From: Sporothrix humicola
Lineage: Eukaryota; Ascomycota; Sordariomycetes; Ophiostomatales; Ophiostomataceae
NCBI GenBank assembly: GCA_021396245.1
Contig: WNYE01000093.1
Location: 95,067 to 159,066 of the forward strand
DNA length: 64,000 nucleotides
Direction of reading: 5' to 3'
Shown here piece by piece: positions 8,650-19,695 of this stretch (position 1 is its first letter; every line of letters starts with the position of its first letter). Below the pieces are notes generated by a model, which saw only the letters and a list, made by a program, of their open reading frames with translations, did not search any database and was not told the origin of the DNA. Position numbers and translations under genes: made by a program.

Positions 8650-11503
8650 ATGGAGCAGACTACAGACGAGCCCAGATCCGAGAGACAACACATGGATCCT
8701 CCACCTGTCAAAAAGCGAACCCGCGCATCCGTTGCATGCAACAACTGCCGTGTGAAACGATCAAAGGTACGTCATGACGGCCATGTTCAATGAGAATCGT
8801 CGGTTTCTACTCAAAAATGCTGACTGGAAAGTGCGACGGTGCGGTGGTCGGCGCGCCTTGCTCACCATGTCGCAAATACAACCTCCACTGCGAACTTCGG
8901 CAGGACAGGAAACGACAGAGGTGAGATTCGAACATGTCCCCATACCTGCCTCCGTCACGACCACTAACACCTTCCGTCTAGGCCATCCAACGCGGTCCTT
9001 GTTGAAGACCTGACCGAGCGCGTCAAGATGTTGGAGAGGCTGCTGGACATTAAGAACAAGTCAAATACAGGCGACACTGGAACGAGCATGCCTCAGTTAC
9101 ACCCCAAAGACCAAACCGAGATTCATGATCGTAATGCAGACGAGAGCGACGGCCAAAGTACAGCCCACAGCATACCAACTACCGGAACAGACAGAATTGA
9201 CACAACCTGCAACGCTACATCGACCGCTGCATCCATGGCTTTCCCATCATCCGAAGATAGCGACCCTGACTTTAGTTTCACCGAAACATTGCTATTCGAC
9301 CACTTTGACGACAACACCTTTGACAATGCCGACGTGCTGGACGGCTTCGATGTCATAGCTTCAGCAGAGGATGGTCTGTTCGGCTGGGGAGCTAAGAACA
9401 TAAACGAGGCGCGGCCAGGGGCAGCGGAAGTGTCGGGGGCTGTGGACAGTCAACATCTCCCAGTTCCGGCTCCAGCTTCAGCTCTAGGTCCTGTCACAGC
9501 ATCGAACACCACCTCTTCCATCCCACTGCAGGAGGAACAGTCTGGCCTGCAAGAAAAACCCCCAATGGATGTACAAAAAAAGAAGAGGAAAAGTGCTGAA
9601 GGACAGCCTGCGGTCAATGAGCCCGGAGCCATCACAGTGCCAGCGGCGTCAAGATCCAACACACGTCCAGTAAAGGTAAACACCGCCGAGCGCGTGTCTT
9701 CCTCGGACACAGGTCCTGCCTTGACATCAGCCATTCCCGACGTTCTTATCGAATCCTTGTTGGATTTGTACTTTACCCACTTCCAAACGATGCTGAAGAT
9801 TGTGGACGAAACCACGTTTCGGGCGGCACGGGCGGCAATGATAGGCAATAACACGGGGACTGGTGGTCCCGCCTCGTCAAGTGCCGCCAAAGGTGATGGT
9901 TACGCTTGCAGAGAGTCCCTTGTCCTGGCAATGGCGGCTGCTGGTGCCCGTTTCTCAAGTGATCCTCTCCTTGAAACCACATACCGCGCCGGTCGATCCT
10001 CTGGCGAAACCGTGTTTGCAAGCCGCTCAAAGACATTGCTCGAGTCCGAGGTCAATCATGCAGATATCACAACCGTTCAAGCGTTGTTGATATTGGGGGA
10101 GCTAGAAACATCGGCAGGAAACGATATGTCAGGGTGCATGTATTCTGGGCTTGTGTCGCGGCTGGTCTTTGATCTGCGCCTGGACCCGGCGTCGTCGCAA
10201 GACATGGACCTGTCGGACTCGGAACGGTCGGTACGACACTGGATCCTATGGTATGCATCTGTTCAAGACAAGTAAGTTGCCTTCTGCTGTATTATATGCC
10301 TGTCCTTTCAATTTCTTGTCACGTCGTTCATTTGAATCTAACCATCCGTTGTTAGGTACTGGGCACAAAGGTATGTTATTTTCCGTTTCATAATATTATT
10401 ACCTTCTTCGTGTAGTGTGCAGTTCACGCTAACAGGTGTGACAGACTCTGCCGGCCTCTAACCATCAAAAACATGGACCTGCAACTCTCGCGAATGATTG
10501 CCAAGTTTTCACAACAGATGTCATCTAACGAGCAAAGCCCCTCGCCAGATGGCATAATCCAAGAATGTGTGCTGGACCTGCTGGAGCTGACACGAGAAGC
10601 GCTCGAGTTTCTTGTCGGCTCGTTTAGTTTTCGAGTGTCAGTGGAGAACTACGCAACTGTCTTGCGCATCAATTCAAAACTGGATATGTGGTTCCGCAAC
10701 TTGCCGGCGTTGGTCAAAGATCTCAGCAATACCAACAACACCAACCACTTTGTTCCTGTGTTACAGTACGCCCCCTCTGTGTTCTTGTTTCCCCATTTAT
10801 CCCAAACAACTAACTGATGATCTTTAGTATGCAGTATCACCTCACCAAGATCCAGCTTTTTGAGCCTTTTGCCTTTCACCAGCACCGGCCCGCATCGTCA
10901 CCTTCCACGTCCCCCATTTCCCCGTCTGCGTCTGCATCTCATTTGGCTATGGCTCATATCACGGACCAATGCCGTCGTCTCGGCGCTGCAAGTTCTGTCC
11001 ACATTGCAAAGCTCTTTGCCACGTTTCGCCGCAAGTACGACATACGATGCCTCCAATGCAGTGGAGTCCAGTACGCCGACATTGCGTCGCATTTTCTGGT
11101 CAAATACATTCCGCTTCTTGAGCCAGACGAAGCCGTCGAGCCCGAGGCACACCTCCGCAGTCTCACCCATACGCTTGAGGTGATGGCGGAGACATTTCGC
11201 CCTGCGGACAAGCCACTTTGTGCCGCACTGGATGCTCTTAAGGCTCTAGAACACCGACAGCGAAGACAGTCGCCCAAAATTCATGGCGTGCCACAAAATC
11301 GTGATCCACTTCACGACGAAGCTGCAACATCTCGCCCAGGCATTTGTCATCCTCCCCAGCCAATCCTTCAAACGGCCGCAAACAATACTACGCCACTCGA
11401 CAGCTTGCATCCCCTTTCCCACGGCAATACTTTTGATTCAGGACTGGATATCAGTCTCCAGCAACTTCAAGACCCGGATGATCTATCATTCCTATATTTG
11501 TAA
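8650..11503 (+). CDS. Zn2Cys6 fungal-specific transcription factor (MHR domain)
   Basis: Six exons: 8650-8766, 8832-8920, 8982-10271, 10356-10370, 10445-10765 and 10828-11503; 835 residues. The Zn2Cys6 cluster is assembled over the first intron: Cys30-x2-Cys33-x6-Cys40-x8-Cys49-x2-Cys52-x6-Cys59, with a basic linker and a short heptad-like stretch (VEDLTERVKMLERL) for dimerisation. A Ser/Thr-rich linker leads to the middle homology region from about residue 290 (YFTHFQTMLKIVDETTF). Exon 4 is only 15 bp and completes the conserved DKYWA..RP..IK motif. The exon-5 acceptor is ambiguous: AG at 10444 (used, best family fit) or AG at 10435, differing by three codons. Dimers of this family bind inverted CGG repeats, which occur near 784-839 and 2396-2411. 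It is the likely pathway-specific regulator (inference). Confidence 0.88.
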
Positions 11504-11834
11504 CTGTGGGCTGTGTTTTAGTTCACGAACAGATCAAGTGTTGCAATCACCCAGCGTTTCTCAGCCTGTCCGATTGCTTGTCATCGCCAACAGTTGTACA
11601 ACAGTTGTAAGGTTTCATATATTTTTACCACATAAGAGAGTTTAACTTCATTATTTATTTTGCGTTTAATTTCTAATATTTATATGTAAGGAAGCAACCA
11701 ATTTTCCGTAGAAAATTCCACGAGAAATATACCAAGTATTCACCTTACATGAATTAAAAATCATGGCACGGATGGAGTTAGAGCCGTGTGAAATTTGTAT
11801 CTGTTGTCTCCCGTCCCCACAAAATATCAACATA
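11504..11834. other. Convergent 3' flanks, no gene
   Basis: 331 bp of AT-rich sequence between the stop of the regulator and the stop of the putative cyclase, which is transcribed toward it. Nothing beyond expected 3'-UTR sequence is seen. Confidence 0.4.
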
Positions 11835-13170
11835 TCAAAATATGGCCAGTGCGTTAGGGTGGCTACCCACGCTTCCATGAACGTAGTCTGGGCTGCTCGT
11901 TAGGAAGAACGTGTATCTCCCCGTGGCACGGCATTTCTCTGCCAGTCCCTCAAGATCCCATAGCTCACCAATCGGCATGCCCCACATAGGCAGCATAAAA
12001 GCGTGCAGGCAGTGATCATTGGTGGAGAAGCTGCGCGGCGGCCACATCTCGAGCATAGGGTTGTCGGCGACGGCGGCGGAAAAGTAGTTATCGTGGAGGA
12101 AGTCAATCATGGCGGCCGACTGCTCGAGCCCGGCATACGTGTGCTCGGGCAGTGTCTTCTTGTCCGCCAACACCTGTCGTCCAGCGGCGTCGAGTGTCGA
12201 ATACTTTTGGACCCAGCCGCAGCGCACCAGCAGAATATCACCCGTCTCGAACGTCACGCCTTGTGCCTTGGCGCAGGCCTGCAGGTCCTCAACGGAGATG
12301 GCGTGGCTGGTGTGTGGGTCGTAGGCGGAAACACCACTGTCTTTCTGCTGGGACCAGCCGTACACGTCAAGGAGAACACCTCGGCCAGCTACGTGGTCCA
12401 AAATTAGTTGTCAATGTTCAAAAGTCAACGGGGCCCGGGGAATCTTCCCATGTACAACCACTTTGCGTACCAATTCCTGTCTGTGCCCAGGCTTGGGCAC
12501 CACAGCGAGTAGTTACTCCCTCGTCGATTTCGTCCGAGGTAAGCTGAGCGTTGTTAGTATTGGCCATAGTTGAAGAGTTATTAATCTGTGAGAAAGAACC
12601 TACCCCGTTGTAGAATTTTTGTGTGTCTGGGTCGGCGAACTACAGCTCGAGAATTAGTCCAAATGGTCAAAATATATATTTCATTTCGGGCTGGCGGAGT
12701 TGTAGTCCACTTACATGGCGGAACCCGTCCCACTGCGTTCCAGATTGCGGGTTGCAAGTAAACACTTCGTCGTATGCGCCGGGGGCAAGTTTCTTTATCT
12801 TGTGCTCGAAATCTTCGCGTCCAAACATGGCCGGACCAGGGACATCAAGAGGGAGGCTACTGCTGGTCAATAAAACATAATGACGAAGAGCAATACTTAG
12901 CGAGGACAGTAGCACTTACTTTAATGGCACAATATGGCCCAGCTTAACGCTGCTGGCAGCCTTGGCAATTCGCTCCGGCGTCAAAAGGTTGAGTCTTCCA
13001 TGCTGGTTTCAAGTTAACATCCAAATGACGATTCTCTCAGAAGGAAGATGGCATTTCATTGTTACCTCGTCTTTATCGCCCCAGAACCAGGCAGCATTTT
13101 TGGGTGCGCTCGGAATAGGAGGCAGCTCTGCCCTTTTGGGGAGGCTCGTCGAGTTAGGATCGAGAAGCAT
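11835..13170 (-). CDS. Putative cyclase (PF04199, kynurenine-formamidase-like metal hydrolase)
   Basis: Six exons: 13170-13066, 13002-12920, 12862-12715, 12639-12604, 12543-12471 and 12388-11835; 332 residues. All five introns are 54-82 bp, and the fourth exon is just 36 bp (FADPDTQKFYNG). The joined protein carries QSGTQWDGFRH, the fungal version of the HxGTHxDxxxH metal-binding motif of the cyclase/formamidase family, plus GRGVLLDVYGW and GDILLVRCGW. Members hydrolyse N-formylkynurenine, isatin or related amides using a divalent metal. It diverges from the FMN dehydrogenase at 13811. A third amide/lactam-acting enzyme beside the PuuE-like and amidase genes supports degradation of a nitrogenous ring compound (inference). 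Exon chain is internally consistent in frame; substrate unknown. Confidence 0.86.
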
Positions 13171-13810
13171 AATGTTTTCAGAGTTCTGGAGTGGTGTAGT
13201 CGGTAACGGTGCGCGACAGATGTGTGAAAATGAAATTTTGGTGTTCGAAAAGAGGATGGTGTTGGGGAAATTGCCTTGATTTTGTTGTTGTACGGAGGCT
13301 ATGGCCTGCTTGTCCTTTTCCCGAGACTCGATTTTACATTTCCATCTCCAGATGCTGTGCGGAGACAGTTCGGCGCCGGATTGAGGGGAAACAACAAGTA
13401 GCTTTCACAGGCAAAAGCATGACTTGTTTGGGCCTGCCTATTTCTTTCCGGCGGTGGCTTTCATTAGTCACGTTGGCTGTCGGCTAGACTTTGTGTGGGG
13501 AAATGCAAGCTGCGGAGCGGAGTGGCTCCAATTTGTTGCATACGAGGATCTGGCTTCCGATCCAAACAGGCCATGCCATTTTCCGTAGGGGACCTTCGAT
13601 GGCAGTCTGCTGCCACTCCAATCCCGATATTCCAGTGACGAACCTAAAAATAAAATCAAAACTTAAACAACTTGCGAAGTTGCGTTGGTTCTTAAATAGG
13701 TGTTTCAAACCGTCGAGGCTATGCGCCTTGAATGAGTATGTACTTTCTTTTTTTTTCTTAGAAGTTCACACTGTTCTTTGTTCGTCCATCGTTTCCCCTC
13801 TTCTTTTAAC
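13171..13810. promoter_or_regulatory. Divergent promoter between cyclase and FMN dehydrogenase
   Basis: 640 bp with no supported gene. A TTTCTTTCCGGCGG motif at about 13440-13453 resembles TTTCTTTCCGG upstream of the aldolase (about 7030-7040), hinting at a shared site within the cluster. Confidence 0.3.
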
Positions 13811-15569
13811 ATGGACGCCCGAGAGGTCGCTAGTCACAGCACGGCCAGCTCCTGCTGGGTGGTGATCCACGGCAACGTCTATGATGTGACGGAGTATCTA
13901 GGACAGCATCCCGGTGGACCAGCGCTATTGTTGAAATGTGCCGGGGCAGTACGTTTTGGCAACAGATGTCACTTTGTCCAGAAAAAAAAAAACTAAAGAA
14001 AGAATCTAATATCCTTTTTTATTTTAATTTTTTTAGGACGCAACTCCAGAATTCAAAAAGATTCATTCATTGTCCACCGTCGACGAGACATTGCCAAAAG
14101 GTTTGTAACATCAATTCGGCTCCAATCCTTAACAAAACCAATAATTCTAATAATCTCAGCAAAGCACCTCGGTCCTATAGATGCCAGTACAGTGCAGCAC
14201 TTGCGCTGTCTATCTGAAATGAGGCACCCTGCTTTGGCCGGTCCGGTGGATGAAAAGGACAAGTCGAACACAGAATCAATCCTCGTGCCCATAGCAGGCC
14301 CGAGTCGGCATCATCTTTCCCTGTGTGTCCGCCTCTCTGATTTCGAGCCCATTGCGCGCGCCACGATCTCTCGGCAGGCATATACCTACATCTCGTCTGC
14401 TGCTGATACCTTGCAGTCCCATCACGACAATTTGGCGCAGTGGGCCAAGGTCACGTTTATCCCACGAGTCCTCCGCGATGTGTCCAGCTCTGCACCCGAC
14501 CTGTCCACGTCTATGCTTGGCGAGCCTTGTGCGATGCCGTTTTTCATCGCTGCAACAGGCCTGGTCGGGTTAACCCATCCGGATGGTGAAGGGGCACTAG
14601 CACAGGCGGCTGCCTTGCGTGGAATACACTTCTCACCCAGCACCTACTCGTCCGTCCCGCACCGCGACGTTTCTGAGATACACGACCAGACATTGAGAGA
14701 TGAAGGTTGCGGCGCAAACAGCAAACTCTTCTTCCAGTTATATGTTCACAACGGCCAAGAAAAGACAATTGAGTTGATCCGCACGGTCCGTAATGCAGGC
14801 TATGCCGGTCTGCTTATCACTGTCGACACGGCCTGTGTTGGAAATCGGGACGAAGATCGACGGTTAAAGATGGAGGAAGCATTGGCATGGCAGGACCTCC
14901 AAGGAGGCGACGCCGCAACGCCTTCATCCTCGGAAGATAAAAAGGTCGTTCCCGGTGGTAACGCCGGCCAGGTCATGCGCAGTCTTACTTGGGCCGACCT
15001 CGCCTGGATCCGCGAAGCCTGGGGTCCCGGACGCCCAATCGCCCTCAAGGGCATCCAGTCGGCCGAAGATGCACGTGTGGCGGTTGACTTGGGCGTCGAC
15101 GCTATCTACCTCAGCAACCACGGTGGACGGCAACTGCACTCTGCGCCTCCTTGCTTAGCTACGCTGCTACGCATCCGTCAACAGTGCCCCGAGATTTTGA
15201 CAAAGTGCGAGATCTTTGTCGATGGCGGCTGTCTACGAGGTGGCGATATCTTGAAGGCCGTGTGTCTTGGTGCAAAAGCTGTGGGCATCGGCCGTCCCCT
15301 CCTTTATGCGCTCGGTGCATATGGTCTCGACGGTGTTGTGAAAGCAATCGACAGTACGTATCCCTCAATTTTGCACTTGTTTCGTTTTCCGATGCTCCTG
15401 CGTTGCTAACCAATCAGTCTTAAAACACGAGCTGGAGACAACAATGGCTCTACTCGGTGTGACGAATCTCAACCAGCTGAACAGTAGCTACGTCAACATC
15501 GCCAAGCTGGCACGAGACATAGATGGATTCGACCTGCGTGCACCCGCAGACCATACAGCCAAGTTGTAA
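13811..15569 (+). CDS. Cytochrome b5-FMN 2-hydroxyacid dehydrogenase (flavocytochrome b2-like)
   Basis: Four exons: 13811-13948, 14037-14100, 14160-15353 and 15418-15569; 515 residues. The N-terminus is a cytochrome b5 domain with one haem ligand in the HPGG motif (His33) and the second in ATPEFKKIHS (His56), split by intron 1. The remainder is an FMN-dependent alpha-hydroxyacid dehydrogenase barrel: AYTYISSAADTL near the flavin, FFQLYVH, LLITVDT, IALKGI with the flavin-contacting Lys, catalytic His and Arg in YLSNHGGRQLHSA, and FVDGG/GIGRPLLYAL for phosphate binding. Family members oxidise L-lactate, mandelate or glycolate to the 2-oxo acid. No clear mitochondrial presequence precedes the b5 domain, unlike yeast Cyb2. 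In the cluster it could convert a hydroxyacid to a 2-oxo acid used by the aldolase (inference). Confidence 0.9.
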
Positions 15570-15850
15570 AACAGTCATCGTACTAAAGTCCGGGAATGAG
15601 AGTTTGAACATAGATCTGTCAGATAAGGAACATTTGTTAGACATGGATGATAAAAAAAGATACATCGTATTTGAATCAGCAATCGTCATACGACGAGACT
15701 CCCGTCGTGCATTGTATGTCTTATATTCTTTTCTTTTCAGATAATTCTTACTATACCTTATTATTCATTATTATCTGTTTATTTTCTTTTCGTTTTTAAC
15801 GTTTATTTTGTTTTTATTTTCTATTTTATTCAGGATTGACTGCGAAAGGC

Positions 15851-15891
<41 letters not shown>

Positions 15892-16593
15892 TTCTTGTTT
15901 CTTTATTTTATTTTACTTTTTTTTCGTTGCCCGCGAAAAGATATCGAGAATGTCGGAATGCTGAAATTTTATGGTGAAGATAATTATCATCTTCATCAAT
16001 TTGGAACTTTGGTCTTGGCATCCTCATCTTTCTACAGCATTTTCTTTGCTTCCATCTCTCCTACTGTTATCCTAGCGTTCAGTTCTTAAAAGCCTATGGT
16101 GTGCATCTCCTTTCATCGGGTAGCCCATACTCGGAAACGGAGTAGGTTATTGCTGTCTGCCCATCTGACCCCACACTCCCCAACTCTTATCGACGCCAAG
16201 GCAATGGCAGCCCGGATTGAAGTTTTCCGCTTTCCGGGACGCGGTAATGTGCTCTTTCCCCGCCTCACATCTAATTTACCCCATTCCCCACATGCAAGGA
16301 ATGCCGGAGTCAAGGGGAGTGCCGGGAAAGTCGATGGAGAAGTACGTCTCAGGCTGTTACGATCCAGACAGTACACTGTCTTTGGCAAAGTATCACCCCG
16401 TGTGAACAGAAAACTATCTACAAATATGGCAGTTTGTCGAGTTGTTATTGCGTGGACATTAAGTCAATAAGTTTTACGCCACAGCTTTTCAAAAAGAAGA
16501 AACGAAATTAGTCACCAAAGACAACCCCCCCCCTAAACAATCACCATTTTTTTGTATTCCACATCATTACCGTTTCGCTTACCTTCTCTCAAA
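15570..16593. other. Intergenic; holds a solo LINE tail
   Basis: About 1 kb between the FMN dehydrogenase and the TauD gene. T-rich sequence surrounds a LINE 3'-tail remnant (listed separately). No gene is supported in the rest. Confidence 0.4.
15832..15890 (+). repeat. Solo LINE 3' tail with (AAT)13
   Basis: A 20-bp unit at 15832-15851 followed by thirteen AAT repeats (15852-15890). The unit matches 18 of 20 bases with 38413-38432, the 3' end of the RIP-mutated LINE, where it is also followed by (AAT)8. Upstream of the 20 bp the two loci do not resemble each other. This is the pattern of an extremely 5'-truncated LINE insertion. It shows no RIP, as expected for a copy below the length RIP detects. 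Confidence 0.7.
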
Positions 16594-17717
16594 ATGCCTG
16601 CCGTTGTTGACCAGCTCGAGGTCATTCCTCTGCACGCCTCGTTCTGTGCCGAGGTTCGGGGCGTCGACTTCTCCAAGCCCGTGCCGCCCCATGTCATCGC
16701 CCAAGTCCGGGACGCTCTCGCCGAGCATGGCGTCCTCGTGTTCCGCAAGACGGGTATTGTCAATGACCGTGCGCAGATCGACTTTGCGGCCCAGTTTGGC
16801 CCCCTGGACGACATGGAGCCGCACATCAAGGCCGGGCGCAAGATGCGGCTGCCGGACAAGGAGATGTTTGACGTCAGCAACCTCGACCCCGACGGCAACC
16901 TTGTGACCGAGCTGGACCCACAGCGGCTGGGTGCCATGAAGGGCAACGCGCTGTGGCACGCCGACCTTGCGTTCAATGCGCCTCGGGCCCACGTGTCGAT
17001 TCTTCGTGCGCACCAGCTGCCGCCCAAGGGCTTGGGTGGAGAAACATTGGTACGTGGTACAGTGACAGAGCATACATATCAACAACAGAGCATGATATTA
17101 ATACTACTAGTACCTCGATGCCCGTGCGGCGTACGATGACCTTCCGGGGGCGACCAAGACTAGGATCCAGAACCTTGTGGGCAACCACTCCATGATGTAA
17201 GCTGATTTCCCCCTTTTCTCGTCCTGGCTCCCGCCGTCATCGTGCATTCATATGCTTACGCTCATCGTCTCACAGGCACAACCGCAAACTTGCTGCACCC
17301 GATATCTACGAGGCTATTGACCCTCGCGATTTTGCCTTCTCCAAGCACAAGCTGGTCGTTCCGCATAGCAACGGCCGCAACACTTTGTACATTACGTCGT
17401 ATATCCACCATATTGACGGCTGGACCGATATTGACGAAAAGGACAACGCGGCAAACGAAGCGGCCACGGCAAAACTCCTGGACGAGCTGTTTGCGCACGC
17501 GGATCAGCCCAAGTACACGTACCTCATGCCGTGGGAGAACGACTCCGACCTCATCATGTGGGACAACACGGCGGTTCTGCACCGAGCCACAGGAGGACAG
17601 TATCTCACCAAGCATGTGCGCGACATGCGGCGGACAACTAGCCATGACGTGGGCGATTATGGAATGGGAGAGAACACAGAGCCGTTCCGCCAGGGACTTC
17701 CAATTGCAAAGTCGTAA
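16594..17717 (+). CDS. TauD/TfdA-family 2-oxoglutarate dioxygenase
   Basis: Three exons, 16594-17049, 17111-17196 and 17276-17717, with introns of 61 and 79 bp; 327 residues. The iron-binding facial triad is visible: His and Asp in ALWHADLAFN and the distal His in MWDNTAVLHRA, followed by the 2-oxoglutarate-binding Arg in RDMRRTT. The N-terminus (LHASFCAEVRGVDFSKP) is typical of TfdA/TauD. Such enzymes hydroxylate next to a heteroatom, releasing sulfite, phenol or an amine from small acids, or act as alpha-ketoglutarate-dependent xanthine-type hydroxylases in fungi. It is the last gene of the left cluster and adds a second oxygenase to it. The assignment to family is firm; sulfonate, aryloxyacid and purine substrates all remain possible. 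Confidence 0.9.
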
Positions 17718-18090
17718 GGTTAACGCGACTGGTTTATACACCACATTCATCTTGGCGAGGAGGGATAACAAATGCTTCAATATCATGTGAATAAGGCATC
17801 ATCAGATTGCCATAGGTGGATTACATTTCATTCATGTCAAGGATGTAAAGATACAAATCGTGTTCACGTAGTTACTTTCACCGTTTAAAATGATAGATAG
17901 TAGGATTTCTTCTAATCAAGATGTGTATTTGTGATACTGACGAGTATAAATATTAAAAGAAGAAAACTGAATGCCCGTCGATGCCATGTGTCAAAGATTA
18001 GAATGGATGAAAACACCTTTCCTAATCCAACAACACAGCGAGCCAAGAAACATATTATGTACAACGCATACTTTCTACTCCTTGAAGCAC
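17718..18090. other. Convergent 3' flanks, no gene
   Basis: 373 bp between the ends of the TauD gene (plus) and the LysM gene (minus). AT-rich, with no repeat or motif noted. Confidence 0.4.
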
Positions 18091-19695
18091 TTAAGCTCCA
18101 ATACAGACGTAGTAGCCCAGCTGAATGTTGGAGCAGGCCGAGTTCACATCTGGGTTCCACGTGGCAAAGTTGGCGGCCGAGATACCGGCACTGCTCTCGA
18201 TCGAGGCGCACGTGTCGCCCGAGGCCACGAGGTGGTACTTGGTGCAGGTCGAAATGGTACCCGGCTGGAGCGGGCTGGGCGCCGACGACGACGAGCCGCC
18301 GGTGCCGCCAGCGATACACAGGTAGTAACCGACCTGGATGTTGGTGCAGTCCGCGTCGACGCCCGTGTTCCAGGCGCTGAACTGGGACGCAGAGATGCCG
18401 GCCGACGTTTCGATGGCGGCGCACGTGTCGCCAGTGACAACCTTGTGGTAGGTCGTGCAGTTGGACTGGGTGCCGGGCTGGAGGGGCGAGGGCGTGGTCG
18501 AAACGGCACCACCGCCGCCAGCGATACACAGGTAGTCGCCAACGAGAATATTAGTGCAGTCGGCACTGACGCCCGAGTTCCACGTGGCGAACTGGGCAGC
18601 CGAGATACCAGCCGCCGTCTCAATGGCCGAGCAGCTGTCGCCCGCAACAACGAGGTGGTAGCCTGTGCAGTTGTTGAACGTGCCCGGCTGCAGAGGAGAC
18701 GGGATCGTGGAGACGGCACCGCCGCCGCCGCCCACACACAGGTAGTTGCCGACGCCAATGTTGGTGCAGCCAGCATCGACGCCCGAGTTCCACGTTGCAA
18801 ACTGCGCAGATGAGATACCGGCGGCGGTCTCAATGGCACCGCAAGTATCACCAGCAACAACCAGGTGGTAGGTCGTGCAGTTGTCAAAAGTGCCGGGCTG
18901 CAGAGGCGAAGGGACAGCGGTGCCGGACGACGTGGTTGTCGTCGTGGACGTCTTGGACGTCGTGGTGGTAGTAGGCTTGGTGGTAGTGGACGTCGTGGAG
19001 GTAGACGTCGTCGGCTTGTACGTAGTCGTGGCACCAGGGACATCGACACAGACGTAGTAGCCAGTCAGCAGGCCGAGGCAATTGCTCTGCAGAGCCGGGT
19101 TCCAGCTCAGGAAATCAGCAGCCAGCAGGCCGTACTTGGTCTCAATCGACGTGCACGAGTCGCTTTTGACCACTTGGTAGAACTTGTTGCAGTTGGACGC
19201 CAGACCAGCCTGCGTAGGTGCCGGCGGGCCGCCAGTCGAAGTGGTGGACGTCGTCGACGTCGTCTTGGTCGTAGTAGAGGTGGTCGACGTCGTCGTGTGC
19301 GACGGGAAAGGAATGTCCAGGCTCGACGGACCACCAGTGCTCGTCGGCAGCGTGTAGCTGACCGTCGTGGGTGAGTGGTTGGGTGCAATGCCCGTCGTCG
19401 ACGAGGCACCGGTGACAGTGCCGAGCACACAGTACGGCGTGTCCGGCTCGAGGTCCGGGCAGCTGGCCGTAGGGTTCAGTGCCTGGAACTGGGCGACCGA
19501 AAGACCCCATTCACTGGCAAACTCGAGACAAGTGGCATTGTCGTCGGCCGTGATCATGAACTGACAGTCGACGGTGCGGGCAGCAAGTCGGTACGCCTCT
19601 GGGACGGCAGCATCGAGGCCGGTCACATCGGCCGGAGCCGGGGCGGCAGCGGCGACAGCCAAAAGGCCCGCGGCCACAATAGAGTGGAAGAGCAT
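18091..19695 (-). CDS. Secreted multi-LysM protein (six LysM modules)
   Basis: Intronless, 534 residues. A signal peptide (MLFHSIVAAGLLAVAAAAPAP) precedes six LysM-like modules at about residues 43-90, 170-217, 274-321, 337-384, 402-449 and 485-532. Thr/Ser-rich linkers separate modules 1-3, and SPLQPGT linkers separate the last four. The last four are close copies of one another (YHLVVAGDTC.AIETAAGIS..FATWN), indicating recent internal duplication; each keeps paired cysteines. LysM modules bind chitin oligomers, and fungal LysM proteins shield hyphae or mask chitin from hosts or rivals. The position 5.8 kb from a LysM-GH18 chitinase fits the known habit of subgroup C chitinase genes sitting beside LysM-protein genes. 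Extracellular or wall-bound; no catalytic domain is seen. Confidence 0.93.
   Translation of the reverse strand: MLFHSIVAAGLLAVAAAAPAPADVTGLDAAVPEAYRLAARTVDCQFMITADDNATCLEFASEWGLSVAQFQALNPTASCPDLEPDTPYCVLGTVTGASSTTGIAPNHSPTTVSYTLPTSTGGPSSLDIPFPSHTTTSTTSTTTKTTSTTSTTSTGGPPAPTQAGLASNCNKFYQVVKSDSCTSIETKYGLLAADFLSWNPALQSNCLGLLTGYYVCVDVPGATTTYKPTTSTSTTSTTTKPTTTTTSKTSTTTTTSSGTAVPSPLQPGTFDNCTTYHLVVAGDTCGAIETAAGISSAQFATWNSGVDAGCTNIGVGNYLCVGGGGGAVSTIPSPLQPGTFNNCTGYHLVVAGDSCSAIETAAGISAAQFATWNSGVSADCTNILVGDYLCIAGGGGAVSTTPSPLQPGTQSNCTTYHKVVTGDTCAAIETSAGISASQFSAWNTGVDADCTNIQVGYYLCIAGGTGGSSSSAPSPLQPGTISTCTKYHLVASGDTCASIESSAGISAANFATWNPDVNSACSNIQLGYYVCIGA

Noticed and set aside
12541..12640. Separate start MANTNNAQ upstream of the last part of the putative cyclase.
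   Set aside because: The ATG lies inside an intron of the six-exon model, whose joined product has the metal-binding motif.
15852..15890. AAT run as an ordinary microsatellite.
   Set aside because: The adjoining 20 bp matches the LINE 3' end next to the same repeat, so a retroelement tail explains it better.
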